Counted from the first letter of the stretch, positions 20,923 to 29,718 are shown. The stretch: 64,000 nucleotides of DNA from DASXZH01 sp963829965 (GCA_963829965.1 CAWHLK010000038.1:1-64000), one strand, 5' to 3'. Notes: generated by a model from the sequence alone, not told the origin. A program made the numbers and translations.

Positions 20923-21391
20923 TCACCACTTTGAGGTGGCGCCCTTCGGAGAAGGGATGTTCTTATCCGCCCAGTGACGCACGAAGAACACAAACCCGTA
21001 ACCCACGCAGGCGGCAATGAACAGCCAGATCACAAGCGTCATCGGAGAGCGCTTGCCGTTCTCCAAGGTTTCCTGGGCCGTCCTTAGTGCAGCCGCAGCT
21101 TGGGGGGAGTTTTGCTTGCCGGATCTTTGCTGTGCAAACGACAGGTTATGCGCCGCCTTGTTGTCTGATTTCTCAGGAGCGCTCGGGTGAGTTTTGTTAA
21201 GATCAACCTGGCCAACTTCCGGATGCACCTTGGCCACGCTCTGCATTTGTTCCAAGTCTTTGTCGGTTGTCTTTATCGTCGTGTGCTTTCGATCCTTTTC
21301 GGGAACGAGGTTGGGGGCGGGAGAAAGCGCGACTAACATGCCCGCCCAAACCAAGACCGATCCAAATTTTAATTAGCGTTTTTATCTGCAT
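20923..21391 (-). CDS. Small membrane protein of unknown function (possible frameshift in signal region)
   Basis: The main frame, from TTG 21354, contains a charged linker (EKDRKHTTIKTTDKDLEQMQ) and a transmembrane helix near the C-terminus (MTLVIWLFIAACVGYGFVFF). Another frame from ATG 21391 supplies MQIKTLIKIWIGL, which joins smoothly to VWAGMLVALSPA as a signal sequence if one base is shifted near 21355. It lies 36 bp after the pseudopilin cluster in the same direction, so it may be its last gene. No family is recognised. Confidence 0.55.
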
Positions 21392-21426
21392 GATTGACTG
21401 TCTCCACCCTCATTCACTGATCCACA

Positions 21427-23283
21427 TCAATAGGCCATCGAGAATCCCTGGGTCGCCCAGCTTGCTTGGGTAACCGATGGGCTCCGGGGAAGGTCGATGT
21501 CGATGAGCGGCTGGTCCTGCGGGCCCTGGTCTCGAATGCGTTCATCATAGTTCTCGTTCATCGGCAGGCTCCAAACAACCATCGCTTCGTCTTTGCTGAT
21601 GATCGAGCCGTTGAGGGTAATGCCGCTTCCACCGGTCGCGATGTTTCCGCCTGCCACATTGTTCGTGTACATGACCGCGTCGATCTCATTCACGGGAGAG
21701 GAAACGTTGTGAATGTAAGCGTCGCCATAAACGCTCTGGTAAAGCATGTTGCCGGTTGAGTCCACCGAGGTGGCATTGAACGGCGGGATATAGTTGCCGT
21801 ACGCATCATATCGACCCACCGTAAACGGCGGCTCCATATAGTAGAGCGGATACGGGTTTGAAAACTGGGAGGTGTCACCCATGATGACCGAGCCGGAAGC
21901 GGCGAGTCCGAGCATATCGCTGCTGCTATTCGACTGGTCGACCTCCGTGCCTGTCACGTCGGTGAAGTTGGGCGGCTTGCTGTAGATCACGGAGCCCGTA
22001 ATCATCACATTCCGTCCAGTATAGATCGTCCCCTGGCCGCTCACGTACCCGTTGATCACCGCGTCCTGGCTGACCGTTACCGGGCCATGGATCTTAATCG
22101 GGTGCGCGGAAGTGCCGATGAGCGTTACGCTTCCGTTAACCACGCCGTTCGTGGAAAGCGTTTGGTACGAATTCGTATTTGAGTTCCAGGTCTGTATCCA
22201 GGCGCCCTGCTCATAGTAGGGATTGGTCACCCCGTTGGCATACGTGGCGTTTGTATCCTGGTAAGCCTCACTCAAAGAAGTGTAGGTGGACATGTTATAC
22301 AGGTCCGGCATGATAAGTTGGGAAGTCGGAGTTGGGTCCAGCTGCGTTATGGTCGGCGAATCGCCTTCGTTCTGCAAATCCCATGCTCGCTCGCCGGTCG
22401 AGTCCGCCAGAACGGCGCCCGCGGTTTGGGAGTTCACGATTTGACCGATCGAGTTGAACATGAGGCCGATATTGTTCATGAATGCGGTGCTTCCCACCGC
22501 GCCTTCGACCGATGAGCTATAAACCTGTCTCCAGCGGGTCTGCCCGGCCGACTGGGCAGTATAGGTCGCATCGGACCACTTCACCGGCGGCGCGTTCACC
22601 AGGCCCTGTGCAGGTGGAACAAGCAAGTTGTTTTGGGATGCAATGGCAGAGCCGTTGACGGTGGGGTCACCACCACTAAACGTGAAGTCGCCGTTGGACC
22701 TCATATCGCCGTTCACGATGAGCCAAGTGGGCTGGAATCCCTGCATCCATCCGTAGTTGTTGACAAAATAGGTGTAGTCGAAAACTCCGCTTCGTTGAAG
22801 CTGGAAGGTCTCGGTAATGGTGACCACTTGCTGAGGGTCCGTTGCGGTAAGCACGCCGGTGCCGGCTCCATCGATCCAGCCAACCGCCTGAACGGTCATC
22901 TGACGCGTAAAGTTGTCGACTTTCGAGTAAGAGGTTATGCCGACGGAATAGTTGCCAACTCCCGTGACGGATCCCGCAAACGTTGACGCCGGAGTGATTG
23001 TTGTTCCATCCTGGCACCAGTTGTCAAGGTCTGTGAAGTTTTGGTTCGTCTGGAAGTCCTCCCACAAATACACCAGTTCATCTTGAAGACCTGCTTCCGC
23101 AAGGTGCGAAGTTTGAATGTCGAACTGCTGGCGATTTGCGAGAGTAATGCTTTGAAGGCTGAACGAAATGTAAGAGGCGGCCGCGGTCGCCACGATCATG
23201 AGGACAAGAAAGGTGGTGAGTAAAGCCGCACCGCGCTTTTTGCTGTTACGGCGCCTGGGTTGGAGAGTGGGTTCATTGGACAT
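21427..23283 (-). CDS. PilX-like secreted/pilus-associated protein
   Basis: This 618-residue protein starts with basic residues and one hydrophobic helix (GAALLTTFLVLMIVATAAAS) followed by AEAGLQDELVY, the arrangement found in PilX/GspK-type minor pilins (hydrophobic helix, then a conserved acidic residue). The rest is a long, Gly/Ser/Asn-rich extracellular domain with repeated segments such as VTVSQDAVINGYVSGQGTIY, which suggests a beta-helix. It follows two smaller pseudopilin genes at 10-12 bp spacing on the same strand and is probably translated with them. Function in pilus or type II secretion assembly is inferred. Confidence 0.72.
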   Translation of the reverse strand: MSNEPTLQPRRRNSKKRGAALLTTFLVLMIVATAAASYISFSLQSITLANRQQFDIQTSHLAEAGLQDELVYLWEDFQTNQNFTDLDNWCQDGTTITPASTFAGSVTGVGNYSVGITSYSKVDNFTRQMTVQAVGWIDGAGTGVLTATDPQQVVTITETFQLQRSGVFDYTYFVNNYGWMQGFQPTWLIVNGDMRSNGDFTFSGGDPTVNGSAIASQNNLLVPPAQGLVNAPPVKWSDATYTAQSAGQTRWRQVYSSSVEGAVGSTAFMNNIGLMFNSIGQIVNSQTAGAVLADSTGERAWDLQNEGDSPTITQLDPTPTSQLIMPDLYNMSTYTSLSEAYQDTNATYANGVTNPYYEQGAWIQTWNSNTNSYQTLSTNGVVNGSVTLIGTSAHPIKIHGPVTVSQDAVINGYVSGQGTIYTGRNVMITGSVIYSKPPNFTDVTGTEVDQSNSSSDMLGLAASGSVIMGDTSQFSNPYPLYYMEPPFTVGRYDAYGNYIPPFNATSVDSTGNMLYQSVYGDAYIHNVSSPVNEIDAVMYTNNVAGGNIATGGSGITLNGSIISKDEAMVVWSLPMNENYDERIRDQGPQDQPLIDIDLPRSPSVTQASWATQGFSMAY

Positions 23284-23294
23284 GTGCTTTAGCC

Positions 23295-23870
23295 TCAGCT
23301 TGCGGTAACCGCAGGAACATTCCTAAGGTTGATGATTTCACGGCATCGATTTTGGGTTTTGTTTCCCTGATAGCCGTGATATTGGGTGGCTACTTCGACC
23401 GCTACCTGTTTGATCGTGGATCCGGCAGTAGGAGTAAACACCACGTAAGGACTGATGCCGCCGGGGCTCAGCGGGTCGGTGTAGATCACAGAGTTGATCA
23501 ACACCTGCTGGCTGGCGCCATCGGTGAAAATGATCGAGTTATGGGCCGAAGTTATCGTTCGGGTCACGCCATCCCAAGCCAGCGGTAATACGTAGGTTCC
23601 GTTCGCGTTGGTTTTTGGCAGTTCGTAGGTTAGGGTGGATCCGTTCGGGCTCACGGAAACCGACATAGCGGGTTCGATCCTTTCGGCGATGGAGCGGACC
23701 GCCATCTCCGCACCGTTTTCGGAGTTCGTGTTCCCGATACCGTTCGCCCAACTGGCCGTTCCGGTGAACAGGATGCTGATGGCAGCGGACAGAACGATGA
23801 TTGACAGGCAAACGGCCGTCATCAATTCAATGAGGGTTCCGCCTTTCTTCTTTGTTGTATTCCTTGGCAT
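23295..23870 (-). CDS. PilW-like minor pseudopilin
   Basis: The 191-residue protein has the leader KKKGGTLIELMTAVCLSIIV, a prepilin peptidase site (G before T, E at +5) and a hydrophobic helix. A short globular domain with SENGAEMAVRSIAERIEPAM follows, as in PilW/GspJ-type minor pilins. It sits between a PilV-like gene (9 bp upstream) and the PilX-like gene (11 bp downstream), so the three form one transcription unit. This is the usual order for minor pilin operons that prime type IV pilus assembly. Confidence 0.8.
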   Translation of the reverse strand: MPRNTTKKKGGTLIELMTAVCLSIIVLSAAISILFTGTASWANGIGNTNSENGAEMAVRSIAERIEPAMSVSVSPNGSTLTYELPKTNANGTYVLPLAWDGVTRTITSAHNSIIFTDGASQQVLINSVIYTDPLSPGGISPYVVFTPTAGSTIKQVAVEVATQYHGYQGNKTQNRCREIINLRNVPAVTAS

Positions 23871-23879
23871 GGCAGGCTC

Positions 23880-24335
23880 CTAGAGGTTAGCAATTAACGT
23901 GCCTACGGGATAAGTTTTGTAACCAATCCGGTCTCGCCACTTGACCGTGACCACGACCTGAACCATATTGAGGTTCACTTGCGTGATTTGAACTGTGCCC
24001 GTGCCGTTTGTAAGCAATTGGGCAGGGCTGTCATAGTTCGCCGAATCGGTGTTCGTAAAGCTGTATGTGTTTGAGTTCGTGCCCACGACGATGGGTGTAG
24101 AGCTGTCAATTAGATTGTTGTTTGCAAGGCCATTTGCGTTCACTCCGCTAAATCCTTGTCCTTGGATGGCCTCAAGTTCTTTTTGGGCGATGCTCATTGC
24201 CCTCTGCAGATCCTGGGCCTTCGTGCGTGAAACGTTCGAAACGGGCATGGTTGCCGTCACGATCATCGCGGAAATTAGGACCAAGAACACAGCAAACAGC
24301 ACTTCGATGAGCGTATAGCCTCCCTTTCTTCGCAT
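23880..24335 (-). CDS. PilV/GspI-like minor pseudopilin
   Basis: The 151-residue protein starts MRRKGGYTLIEVLFAVFLVL, a short prepilin leader with the conserved Glu at +5 of the mature helix. RAMSIAQKELEAIQGQGFSG follows, as in PilV/GspI proteins. It is the first gene of the minus-strand cluster that continues with the PilW-like and PilX-like genes. Its product is expected in the inner membrane and then in the pilus or pseudopilus tip. The upstream gap (24336-24673) holds an inverted repeat but no gene. Confidence 0.82.
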   Translation of the reverse strand: MRRKGGYTLIEVLFAVFLVLISAMIVTATMPVSNVSRTKAQDLQRAMSIAQKELEAIQGQGFSGVNANGLANNNLIDSSTPIVVGTNSNTYSFTNTDSANYDSPAQLLTNGTGTVQITQVNLNMVQVVVTVKWRDRIGYKTYPVGTLIANL

Positions 24336-24458
24336 AATTGCAGTTCCTCAAGGTTAAGTTTCGGTTCACACATGGGCGAACGAAAGGGGACGGAGGAAGA
24401 CTTATTCACGAACCCGGCAAGTTAGCGGAACAAGGTAGAAGCTAGGGAAGAGTAATTA

Positions 24459-24575
24459 GGAATTGGAATACCGGCGCCGGCTCCGGGCTTAGCAACGATC
24501 TTAGCGTTAAGTGAGCGGCTTTAGCCTTTACCCTTTGCCGGCCAGCCTCCACGCGGCATTCCAGCTTCCAATTCC
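24459..24575. repeat. Imperfect inverted repeat, GGAATTGGAA ... TTCCAATTCC
   Basis: GGAATTGGAA at 24459-24468 is matched by TTCCAATTCC at 24566-24575, with further CCG/CGG pairing inside. The unit lies in the gap between the pseudopilin cluster and the first PEP-CTERM gene and could be a small non-autonomous repeat or a structured RNA. I see no coding sequence here. Confidence 0.4.
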
Positions 24576-24673
24576 CCTTTCCGCATGTTTTGGCACGAAA
24601 CTTGTTTCCCTTTTCTGCAAGGCGTCGTTCGGACCAAGTGGACGCACCTACCCAGAAGGAGAAGTTATACAAA

Positions 24674-24832
24674 ATGAATAAATTCACAGTTGTTACCCTC
24701 GTCGTTCTCGCTTTCGCCGGCATCGCTTCGGCCGCCAGCAAGACCCCTTGCTGCACCCCCGAGCCGATCACCATGCTCGCCCTTATCCCGGGCGCTGCCA
24801 TGCTGATCCGCCGACGCATCAACAAGGCGTAA
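24674..24832 (+). CDS. Minimal PEP-CTERM-like protein 1 (52 aa)
   Basis: From ATG 24674, with AGAAGGAGAA about 10 bp upstream, the product is a signal peptide (VVTLVVLAFAGIASA), a mature stub of about eight residues (ASKTPCCT), then PEP, the hydrophobic stretch ITMLALIPGAAMLI and a basic end RRRINKA. This is the PEP-CTERM sorting layout, in which an exosortase recognises the tag, but there is almost no passenger domain. A Cys sits two residues before PEP. A strong terminator follows. Two paralogues lie at 24969 and 26844. The role is unknown; a very small anchored peptide is the simplest reading. Confidence 0.75.
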   Translation: MNKFTVVTLVVLAFAGIASAASKTPCCTPEPITMLALIPGAAMLIRRRINKA

Positions 24833-24853
24833 GCAATCTTTTCAAAACCACGA

Positions 24854-24890
24854 AGAAGGCCGGCATTATTGCCGGCCTTCTTTCTTTTTT
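24854..24890 (+). terminator. Rho-independent terminator after PEP-CTERM gene 1
   Basis: Stem GAAGGCCGGC / GCCGGCCTTC with a short ATTATT loop followed by TTTCTTTTTT. Confidence 0.9.
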
Positions 24891-24968
24891 GGCTACATGG
24901 CACGGTTTTTGCGATTGCTATTGGTGCCCGGCAAAGCCGAGGTCAATGTTGATTTGGAATAAAGACTC

Positions 24969-25154
24969 ATGAAGAAACTATCTGTTATCACACTCGCCGT
25001 TTTAGTTCTTGCCGGTATCGCTTCTGCCACTTCCGCCCCGGGCTTTAGCAACAACCATAACCACAAGCATCAATGCACACCCGAGCCGATCACGATGTTT
25101 GCTCTGATCCCTGGCGCTGCGATGCTCCTTCGCCGCCGAAACAAGAACGCGTAA
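24969..25154 (+). CDS. Minimal PEP-CTERM-like protein 2 (61 aa)
   Basis: A paralogue of the preceding small gene. Signal peptide LSVITLAVLVLAGIASA, a short His/Asn-rich mature segment (FSNNHNHKHQCT), then PEP, ITMFALIPGAAMLL and RRRNKNA. The Cys two residues before PEP is kept, and the tag differs from copy 1 at only a few positions. The histidines (three in a row of seven residues, plus Cys) suggest possible metal binding, but this is only inference. It has its own terminator. A tandem duplication origin is likely. Confidence 0.75.
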   Translation: MKKLSVITLAVLVLAGIASATSAPGFSNNHNHKHQCTPEPITMFALIPGAAMLLRRRNKNA

Positions 25155-25174
25155 GCACAATCATTCGACTACCC

Positions 25175-25206
25175 AAAGGGTCGGCTCTAGGAGCCGGCCC
25201 TTTTTT
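25175..25206 (+). terminator. Rho-independent terminator after PEP-CTERM gene 2
   Basis: Stem GGGTCGGCTC / GAGCCGGCCC with a TAG loop followed by six T. It ends just before purF, so purF needs its own promoter. Confidence 0.9.
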
Positions 25207-25229
25207 CTTTGACCTGTCATAATCAGCTT

Positions 25230-26699
25230 GTGCCCTTCCAGTCTTTTGACCAAGACACGCTAAAAGAGGAATGTGGCGTCTTGGGAGTTTTCACTCCTGA
25301 GCGCGAAGCAGCGCGAATCGCGTTCTTCGCGCTTTTTGCTTTACAACACCGCGGCCAGGAGTCGGCGGGCATCGCGGTAACCGATGGGTCGGTGGTCCGC
25401 ATGCACAAGGATATGGGCCTTGTCAGCCAGGTCTTCAACGAAGAGATCCTTAAATCTCTCCCCGGACATATGGCAGTCGGGCACACCCGGTATAGCACTA
25501 CCGGCGCCAGCGTTCTCCGAAATGCTCAACCCGTGTTTTGCCAGAGTCTGGTCGGCGATATCGCCGTCGCCCACAACGGCAATCTGATCAACACCCGAGA
25601 ACTCCGGCAAGAGATGGAAGCGGAGGGCGAGCGCTTTGACGGATCGAGCGACAGCGAACTCATCGCGCGGCTCATCGTGAAGTATTTGCATCTCAGCCCC
25701 GAAAACGCAATTGCCGCTACGATGAAGCGTCTCAAAGGAGCCTATAGCTGCACGGTGCTGACTCCTAAAATGCTCGTCGGGTTTCGCGACCCCACGGGGG
25801 TCCGCCCTCTTGTGACGGGCAAGCTGGAGGGAGGTTACATGATTGCAAGCGAGAGCTGCGCCTTCTCGCCGGTGAACGGAACCGTTGAGCGCGAGCTGGA
25901 GCCCGGGGAAATCGCGATTATCGACGCACAGGGAATCCGATATGCGCAAGGAGTTCCTAGCAAACGAAAGGCCATGTGCATGTTCGAGTTCATCTATTTC
26001 GCGAGACCGGACAGCACCATGTATGGCACGCTGCTGTACTCCGCGCGAGAGAGAATGGGCCGCGCTCTTGCCCTCGAGCATCCGATCGAAGCCGATGTCG
26101 TGGTTCCCGTTCCCGATAGCGGGATACCCGCCGCCTTGGGATTCAGCAAAGAGAGCGGCATCCCTTTCCAAGAGGGAATGGTGAAGAGCCGTTACATCCA
26201 TCGAACCTTCATCTCGCCGGACCAAGGACTTCGGGAAATAGGCGTCAAGATGAAGCTCACGCCTTTGGTCGAACATATCCAGGGCAAGCGCCTTGTGCTT
26301 GTGGACGATTCAATCGTAAGAGCCACGACCACCTCGCAGATCGTCCGGCTGCTTTTCGAGGCGGGCGCCAAGGAGATTCACGTCCGAATTACCGCCCCGC
26401 CGATCAAGTGGCCGTGTTTCTATGGGATTGATATGTGCACCAAGAGCGAACTGGCAGCCGCGAACATGACGATTGACGAGATTCGAGAACACGTGGGCGC
26501 CACGACTCTTGGCTATCTTTCGATCGACGGTGCGGTGGCAGCAGTAGGGAAGCCGAAGCACAGCTTCTGTCTCGCTTGCTTTAACGGCGACTACCCTATC
26601 GCGGTTCCAAGCGATTTCAGCAAGAATCCGTTCGAAAAGCCTGCCGACGTTGGCGCCCTTACCGCTGTCAACGCTGGACAAGGGGCTCTGTTCGATTAA
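25230..26699 (+). CDS. purF: Amidophosphoribosyltransferase
   Basis: This enzyme makes 5-phosphoribosylamine from PRPP and glutamine, the first step of purine synthesis. The N-terminal glutaminase begins ECGVLGVF with the nucleophilic Cys and includes HTRYSTTG and AVAHNGNL. The C-terminal transferase has the PRPP motif LVLVDDSIVRATT. CLACFNGDYPI near the end matches iron-sulfur-type PurF. About 489 residues, full length. I prefer GTG 25230 over TTG 25209, since the preceding terminator reaches 25206. CATAAT lies about 11 bp before the GTG, so the message may be nearly leaderless. The frame is intact throughout. Confidence 0.95.
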   Translation: MPFQSFDQDTLKEECGVLGVFTPEREAARIAFFALFALQHRGQESAGIAVTDGSVVRMHKDMGLVSQVFNEEILKSLPGHMAVGHTRYSTTGASVLRNAQPVFCQSLVGDIAVAHNGNLINTRELRQEMEAEGERFDGSSDSELIARLIVKYLHLSPENAIAATMKRLKGAYSCTVLTPKMLVGFRDPTGVRPLVTGKLEGGYMIASESCAFSPVNGTVERELEPGEIAIIDAQGIRYAQGVPSKRKAMCMFEFIYFARPDSTMYGTLLYSARERMGRALALEHPIEADVVVPVPDSGIPAALGFSKESGIPFQEGMVKSRYIHRTFISPDQGLREIGVKMKLTPLVEHIQGKRLVLVDDSIVRATTTSQIVRLLFEAGAKEIHVRITAPPIKWPCFYGIDMCTKSELAAANMTIDEIREHVGATTLGYLSIDGAVAAVGKPKHSFCLACFNGDYPIAVPSDFSKNPFEKPADVGALTAVNAGQGALFD

Positions 26700-26843
26700 C
26701 CTTACCGGTAATTGTGATAGTTTCCAGAAAACAATCGCTTCAAATATGCTTCCCGCCGAACGGGAGGGTGCACAATTAAGTAGTCAGATAGAGACGTGAG
26801 CTATCTTAGCCGCGCTAGAAATTATTAGGCGACGGGAGATTTT

Positions 26844-27015
26844 ATGAAGAGATTTTGGATGGTTGGAATTTCTTATCGGGATTATGGCCACCGCCGCGTT
26901 GGCAGGCGTCACCCCGCACGGGCACCACAAGAGGGGCTGCGTTCCGGAACCGGTGAGCATGATCGCTCTGGGAACCGGCGCTGTAATGCTGATTGCAAAG
27001 CGCAAGAAGGCATAA
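26844..27015 (+). CDS. Minimal PEP-CTERM-like protein 3 (apparent frameshift near 26872)
   Basis: ATG 26844 gives MKRFWMVGI. The following frame reads LIGIMATAALAGVTPHGHHK, then RGCVPEPVSMIALGTGAVML and IAKRKKA before TAA at 27015. A one-base shift in GAATTTC near 26872 would join them into a signal peptide, a His-rich stub and a PEP tag. The layout (Cys two residues before PEP, basic end) is the same as in the genes at 24674 and 24969, but the tag is more diverged. A terminator follows at 27034. Confidence 0.6.
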
Positions 27016-27033
27016 GGCCAAATTCGGTGTTTA

Positions 27034-27061
27034 AGGCCGTAGCACTGCTGCGGCTTTTTTT
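27034..27061 (+). terminator. Rho-independent terminator after PEP-CTERM gene 3
   Basis: Stem GCCGTAGC / GCTGCGGC with an ACT loop followed by a run of T. Confidence 0.85.
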
Positions 27062-27101
27062 GTTTGTCCGCCAACTCAATACGTTTCGCATAACGCCGCC
27101 G

Positions 27102-27107
27102 TATAAT
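27102..27107 (+). promoter_or_regulatory. Candidate -10 box TATAAT for hppD
   Basis: A perfect TATAAT lies 33 bp upstream of the favoured hppD start. No strong -35 is visible at the expected spacing, so this is a tentative call. Confidence 0.45.
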
Positions 27108-27139
27108 CATTCAAATACTAGAGAATGGAGTTGAATGCG

Positions 27140-28228
27140 ATGGCGCAAGACAGTTTCCCAATCCGAAAAGTTGATCACATCCGGTTTTACGTGGGCAATG
27201 CAAAGCAGGCAGCCTACTATTACCAGAATGTTTTTGGCTTCAACATCACTGGTTACGCCGGTCTAGAAACCGGTCAACGGCATGAAGTGGATTATCTGCT
27301 TCAGCAAAACAACATCAGCTTTTTGTTTTCCGCGCCGGTAAAGCCGGGGCACCCTTACGCCGAGGCCCTGGCACGCCACGGAGACGGCGTTCAGGACATC
27401 TGCTTTGAAGTTGACGACGTGGATTGGGCGTTCAAGACTGCGGTAGAGCGCGGCGCCCAACCGGCAAAGGAGCCGTGGACCATGCGGGATGCGAGCGGGT
27501 CCGTTCGGCTCGCCGCCATTCATGCATATGGCGACACCGTTCACACGTTTTTGAACCGAGATGATTTTGCCGGCTTGTTCCTGCCCGGTTTTCAGAAGTT
27601 GGACCTCAAAGGTGAATCCACCGGCCTGCAGGAGGTTGACCACTGCGTTGGCAATGTCGAATTGGGCGAAATGAACAACTGGGTGAAGTTTTATGAGCAG
27701 GTACTTGGCTTTTCCCAGTTGATCTCATTCGACGACAAGGATATTTCCACCGAATATACGGCGCTAATGTCCAAGGTGATGGCGAATGGCAACGGCCGGG
27801 TGAAGTTCCCGATCAACGAGCCTGCCGAGGGCAAAAAGAAGTCCCAAATCGACGAATACTTGGAGTTTTATGGCGGGGCCGGCGTCCAGCACATCGCCAT
27901 GTCCACCAATGACATTGTGGAAACCGTGAGCGAACTCAAAAAGCGAGGCGTGGAGTTCTTGGAAGTGCCGCAAACCTACTACGACCTCCTTCCCGAGCGC
28001 GTCGGGACCATCGACGAGGACATTAAGGAGCTTCAAAAGCTCGGCGTTCTCGTTGACAGGGACGACGAGGGTTACCTGCTCCAGATATTCTCAAAGCCAG
28101 TCGAAGACCGTCCGACCGTGTTTTACGAAATCATCGAACGCAAAGGCGCTAAGAGCTTTGGGAAGGGGAATTTCAAAGCCTTGTTCGAGGCGATCGAAAG
28201 GGAACAGGCGATTCGCGGTACGCTCTAG
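27140..28228 (+). CDS. hppD: 4-hydroxyphenylpyruvate dioxygenase
   Basis: This iron enzyme converts 4-hydroxyphenylpyruvate to homogentisate in tyrosine breakdown. The N-terminal vicinal-oxygen-chelate domain starts VDHIRFYVGNAKQAAYYYQN. The C-terminal domain carries the metal ligands: His in QEVDHCVGNVE, His in GVQHIAMSTND and Glu in VFYEIIERKG. NYKR-type variations aside, the length of about 362 residues is standard. GGAG at 27127-27130 is 9 bp before ATG 27140, favouring that start; ATG 27125 is the alternative. The next gene begins 3 bp after the stop, so the two are an operon. No homogentisate dioxygenase is nearby. Confidence 0.95.
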   Translation: MAQDSFPIRKVDHIRFYVGNAKQAAYYYQNVFGFNITGYAGLETGQRHEVDYLLQQNNISFLFSAPVKPGHPYAEALARHGDGVQDICFEVDDVDWAFKTAVERGAQPAKEPWTMRDASGSVRLAAIHAYGDTVHTFLNRDDFAGLFLPGFQKLDLKGESTGLQEVDHCVGNVELGEMNNWVKFYEQVLGFSQLISFDDKDISTEYTALMSKVMANGNGRVKFPINEPAEGKKKSQIDEYLEFYGGAGVQHIAMSTNDIVETVSELKKRGVEFLEVPQTYYDLLPERVGTIDEDIKELQKLGVLVDRDDEGYLLQIFSKPVEDRPTVFYEIIERKGAKSFGKGNFKALFEAIEREQAIRGTL

Positions 28229-28231
28229 CAT

Positions 28232-29206
28232 GTGCTAAAGATCGGCATCGTAGGTGCAGGCGGCATGGGCAATGTCCATGCCCGCCACTTGCTTTCACTT
28301 CCTGAAGTCGAGGTCGTTTTCTACGACATTGACCAGGCCAAGGCCAAATCGTTTTCCGAGAGCCACGCAGTGCGTGCGCTGGACTCGCTTGAAGCATTGC
28401 TCAATGAAGCAGACGTGATTGACCTTTGCCTGCCGACCGATGTCCGAGCGGGATTGGCATTGAACGCGGTTGCCACCGGCAAGCCGGTCTTTATCGAAAA
28501 ACCACTGGCGCGCACGGTGGCTGAAGGCTCGGCAATTGCTGAAGCGGCAGCGAAATCCGGCTCCAAGGTTGGAGTGGGGCACGTCGTCCGGTTCTTTCCC
28601 GAATACCGCACGGCGAACAGGCTTGTGAAAGAGGGCAAGATCGGCACGCCGGCGGCTGCGCGTGCCAGGAGGGGCGGAGGTTTGCCAGGGAAGGCGGGGG
28701 CAACCTGGTTTCAGGACCACGCTCGATCGGGCGGCGTTTTGATCGATCTCGCGGTTCACGAGTTCGATTTCCTTCGCTGGACTCTTGGGGAAGTGGAGAC
28801 CGTTTACGCGCGGTCGATTGGCGTCGAAACGATGTCCGGCCCGGACTACGCTGTTTCCACGCTGAAGTTTGAGAATGGGGCAGTCGCGCAAGTTGAATCC
28901 ACTTGGATGGATACTAGCGGCTTCCGGACCACTTTCGAAATAGCGGGCAGCGGGGGCCTCGTCGAATACGACAGCCGGAACGCGGCCACCTTGCGAACCA
29001 GCACTCCTTCCGGATCCAGTGCGGAGGCGCCCCTTTCAGGACCGGATGATCCTTATTATTTGCAGCTCAAGGGATTTGTGAGTGCGGTGATCGAAGACAC
29101 CGAACCTCCTGTGGGATTGACGGAAGGGTTGAAAGCCTTGGCGATTGCAGAGGCAGCGCTTACGAGCGCGAAGTCCGGGCAGGCAGTGCGACCGGCCAAG
29201 GTTTAG
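28232..29206 (+). CDS. Gfo/Idh/MocA family NAD(P)-dependent oxidoreductase
   Basis: A 324-residue protein starting at GTG 28232, with the nucleotide-binding motif KIGIVGAGGMGNVHARH. FIEKPLARTVAE supplies the family EKP motif, and GGVLIDLAVHEFDFLRWTLG the conserved substrate-side region with D and H. Such enzymes oxidise or reduce sugar derivatives such as inositol or glucose compounds. The substrate is not evident. It starts 3 bp after hppD, so it is cotranscribed, which is an unusual pairing; no tyrosine pathway role is known for this family. Confidence 0.9.
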   Translation: MLKIGIVGAGGMGNVHARHLLSLPEVEVVFYDIDQAKAKSFSESHAVRALDSLEALLNEADVIDLCLPTDVRAGLALNAVATGKPVFIEKPLARTVAEGSAIAEAAAKSGSKVGVGHVVRFFPEYRTANRLVKEGKIGTPAAARARRGGGLPGKAGATWFQDHARSGGVLIDLAVHEFDFLRWTLGEVETVYARSIGVETMSGPDYAVSTLKFENGAVAQVESTWMDTSGFRTTFEIAGSGGLVEYDSRNAATLRTSTPSGSSAEAPLSGPDDPYYLQLKGFVSAVIEDTEPPVGLTEGLKALAIAEAALTSAKSGQAVRPAKV

Positions 29207-29247
29207 CAGCTACCCAGGTTTCCAGTAAGCCAGTTGAAATGACGCGA

Positions 29248-29718
29248 TCAAAATCTTAACTCGAGCGCGTCACCATCTCCCAGTGCAGCCCATTTCACGA
29301 GGAGGGTCCGCTGAAGTTCACGGATCCCAGTTAGCTGGGCCTCGGTCAAAGGCTTCGCCCCGGGACCAATCGCCTCTTCTAACCGATCCGAGAAGAAGCT
29401 CGCGTTCTGCTCTCCAAGGGCCAACTCGAGGTCGAACGCTCCTACCAACACCTCGGCGTAATAAGTTTCCGCCGGCAGGATTCTCGCTTTTCTGCTGCCT
29501 GGTTGCCTAGCTTCAAAATCATTGATGTCCCAACCTTGGCTAAGCAACCCGAGGAACGCCTGCTGAAGGCCTAGCACAGTTTCAACCGCATAGTGGCTTA
29601 AGTCATGTCTTATGAAGAAGTCGGTAGACGCCATGCCCGTCGCCGAGCCATCCTCTCGAATCGCGGTGAACGTGTGGGAACTGTCTGCATGAGAGGCTTT
29701 CTTGTAGCGAATAATCAT
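29248..29718 (-). CDS. Conserved hypothetical protein
   Basis: A 156-residue cytoplasmic protein beginning MIIRYKKASHADSSHTFTAI, with an FFIRHDLSHYAVETVLGLQQ segment that holds several His and aromatic residues, and a C-terminal helix LTGIRELQRTLLVKW. No signal or membrane segment. It is convergent with the oxidoreductase gene and sits at the edge of the secreted-protein array. The family is not recognised and no function is offered. Confidence 0.6.
   Translation of the reverse strand: MIIRYKKASHADSSHTFTAIREDGSATGMASTDFFIRHDLSHYAVETVLGLQQAFLGLLSQGWDINDFEARQPGSRKARILPAETYYAEVLVGAFDLELALGEQNASFFSDRLEEAIGPGAKPLTEAQLTGIRELQRTLLVKWAALGDGDALELRF

Noticed and set aside
24442..24903. 153-residue open frame on the minus strand
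   Set aside because: It runs antisense over the PEP-CTERM gene and its terminator and over the inverted repeat; composition is not protein-like.
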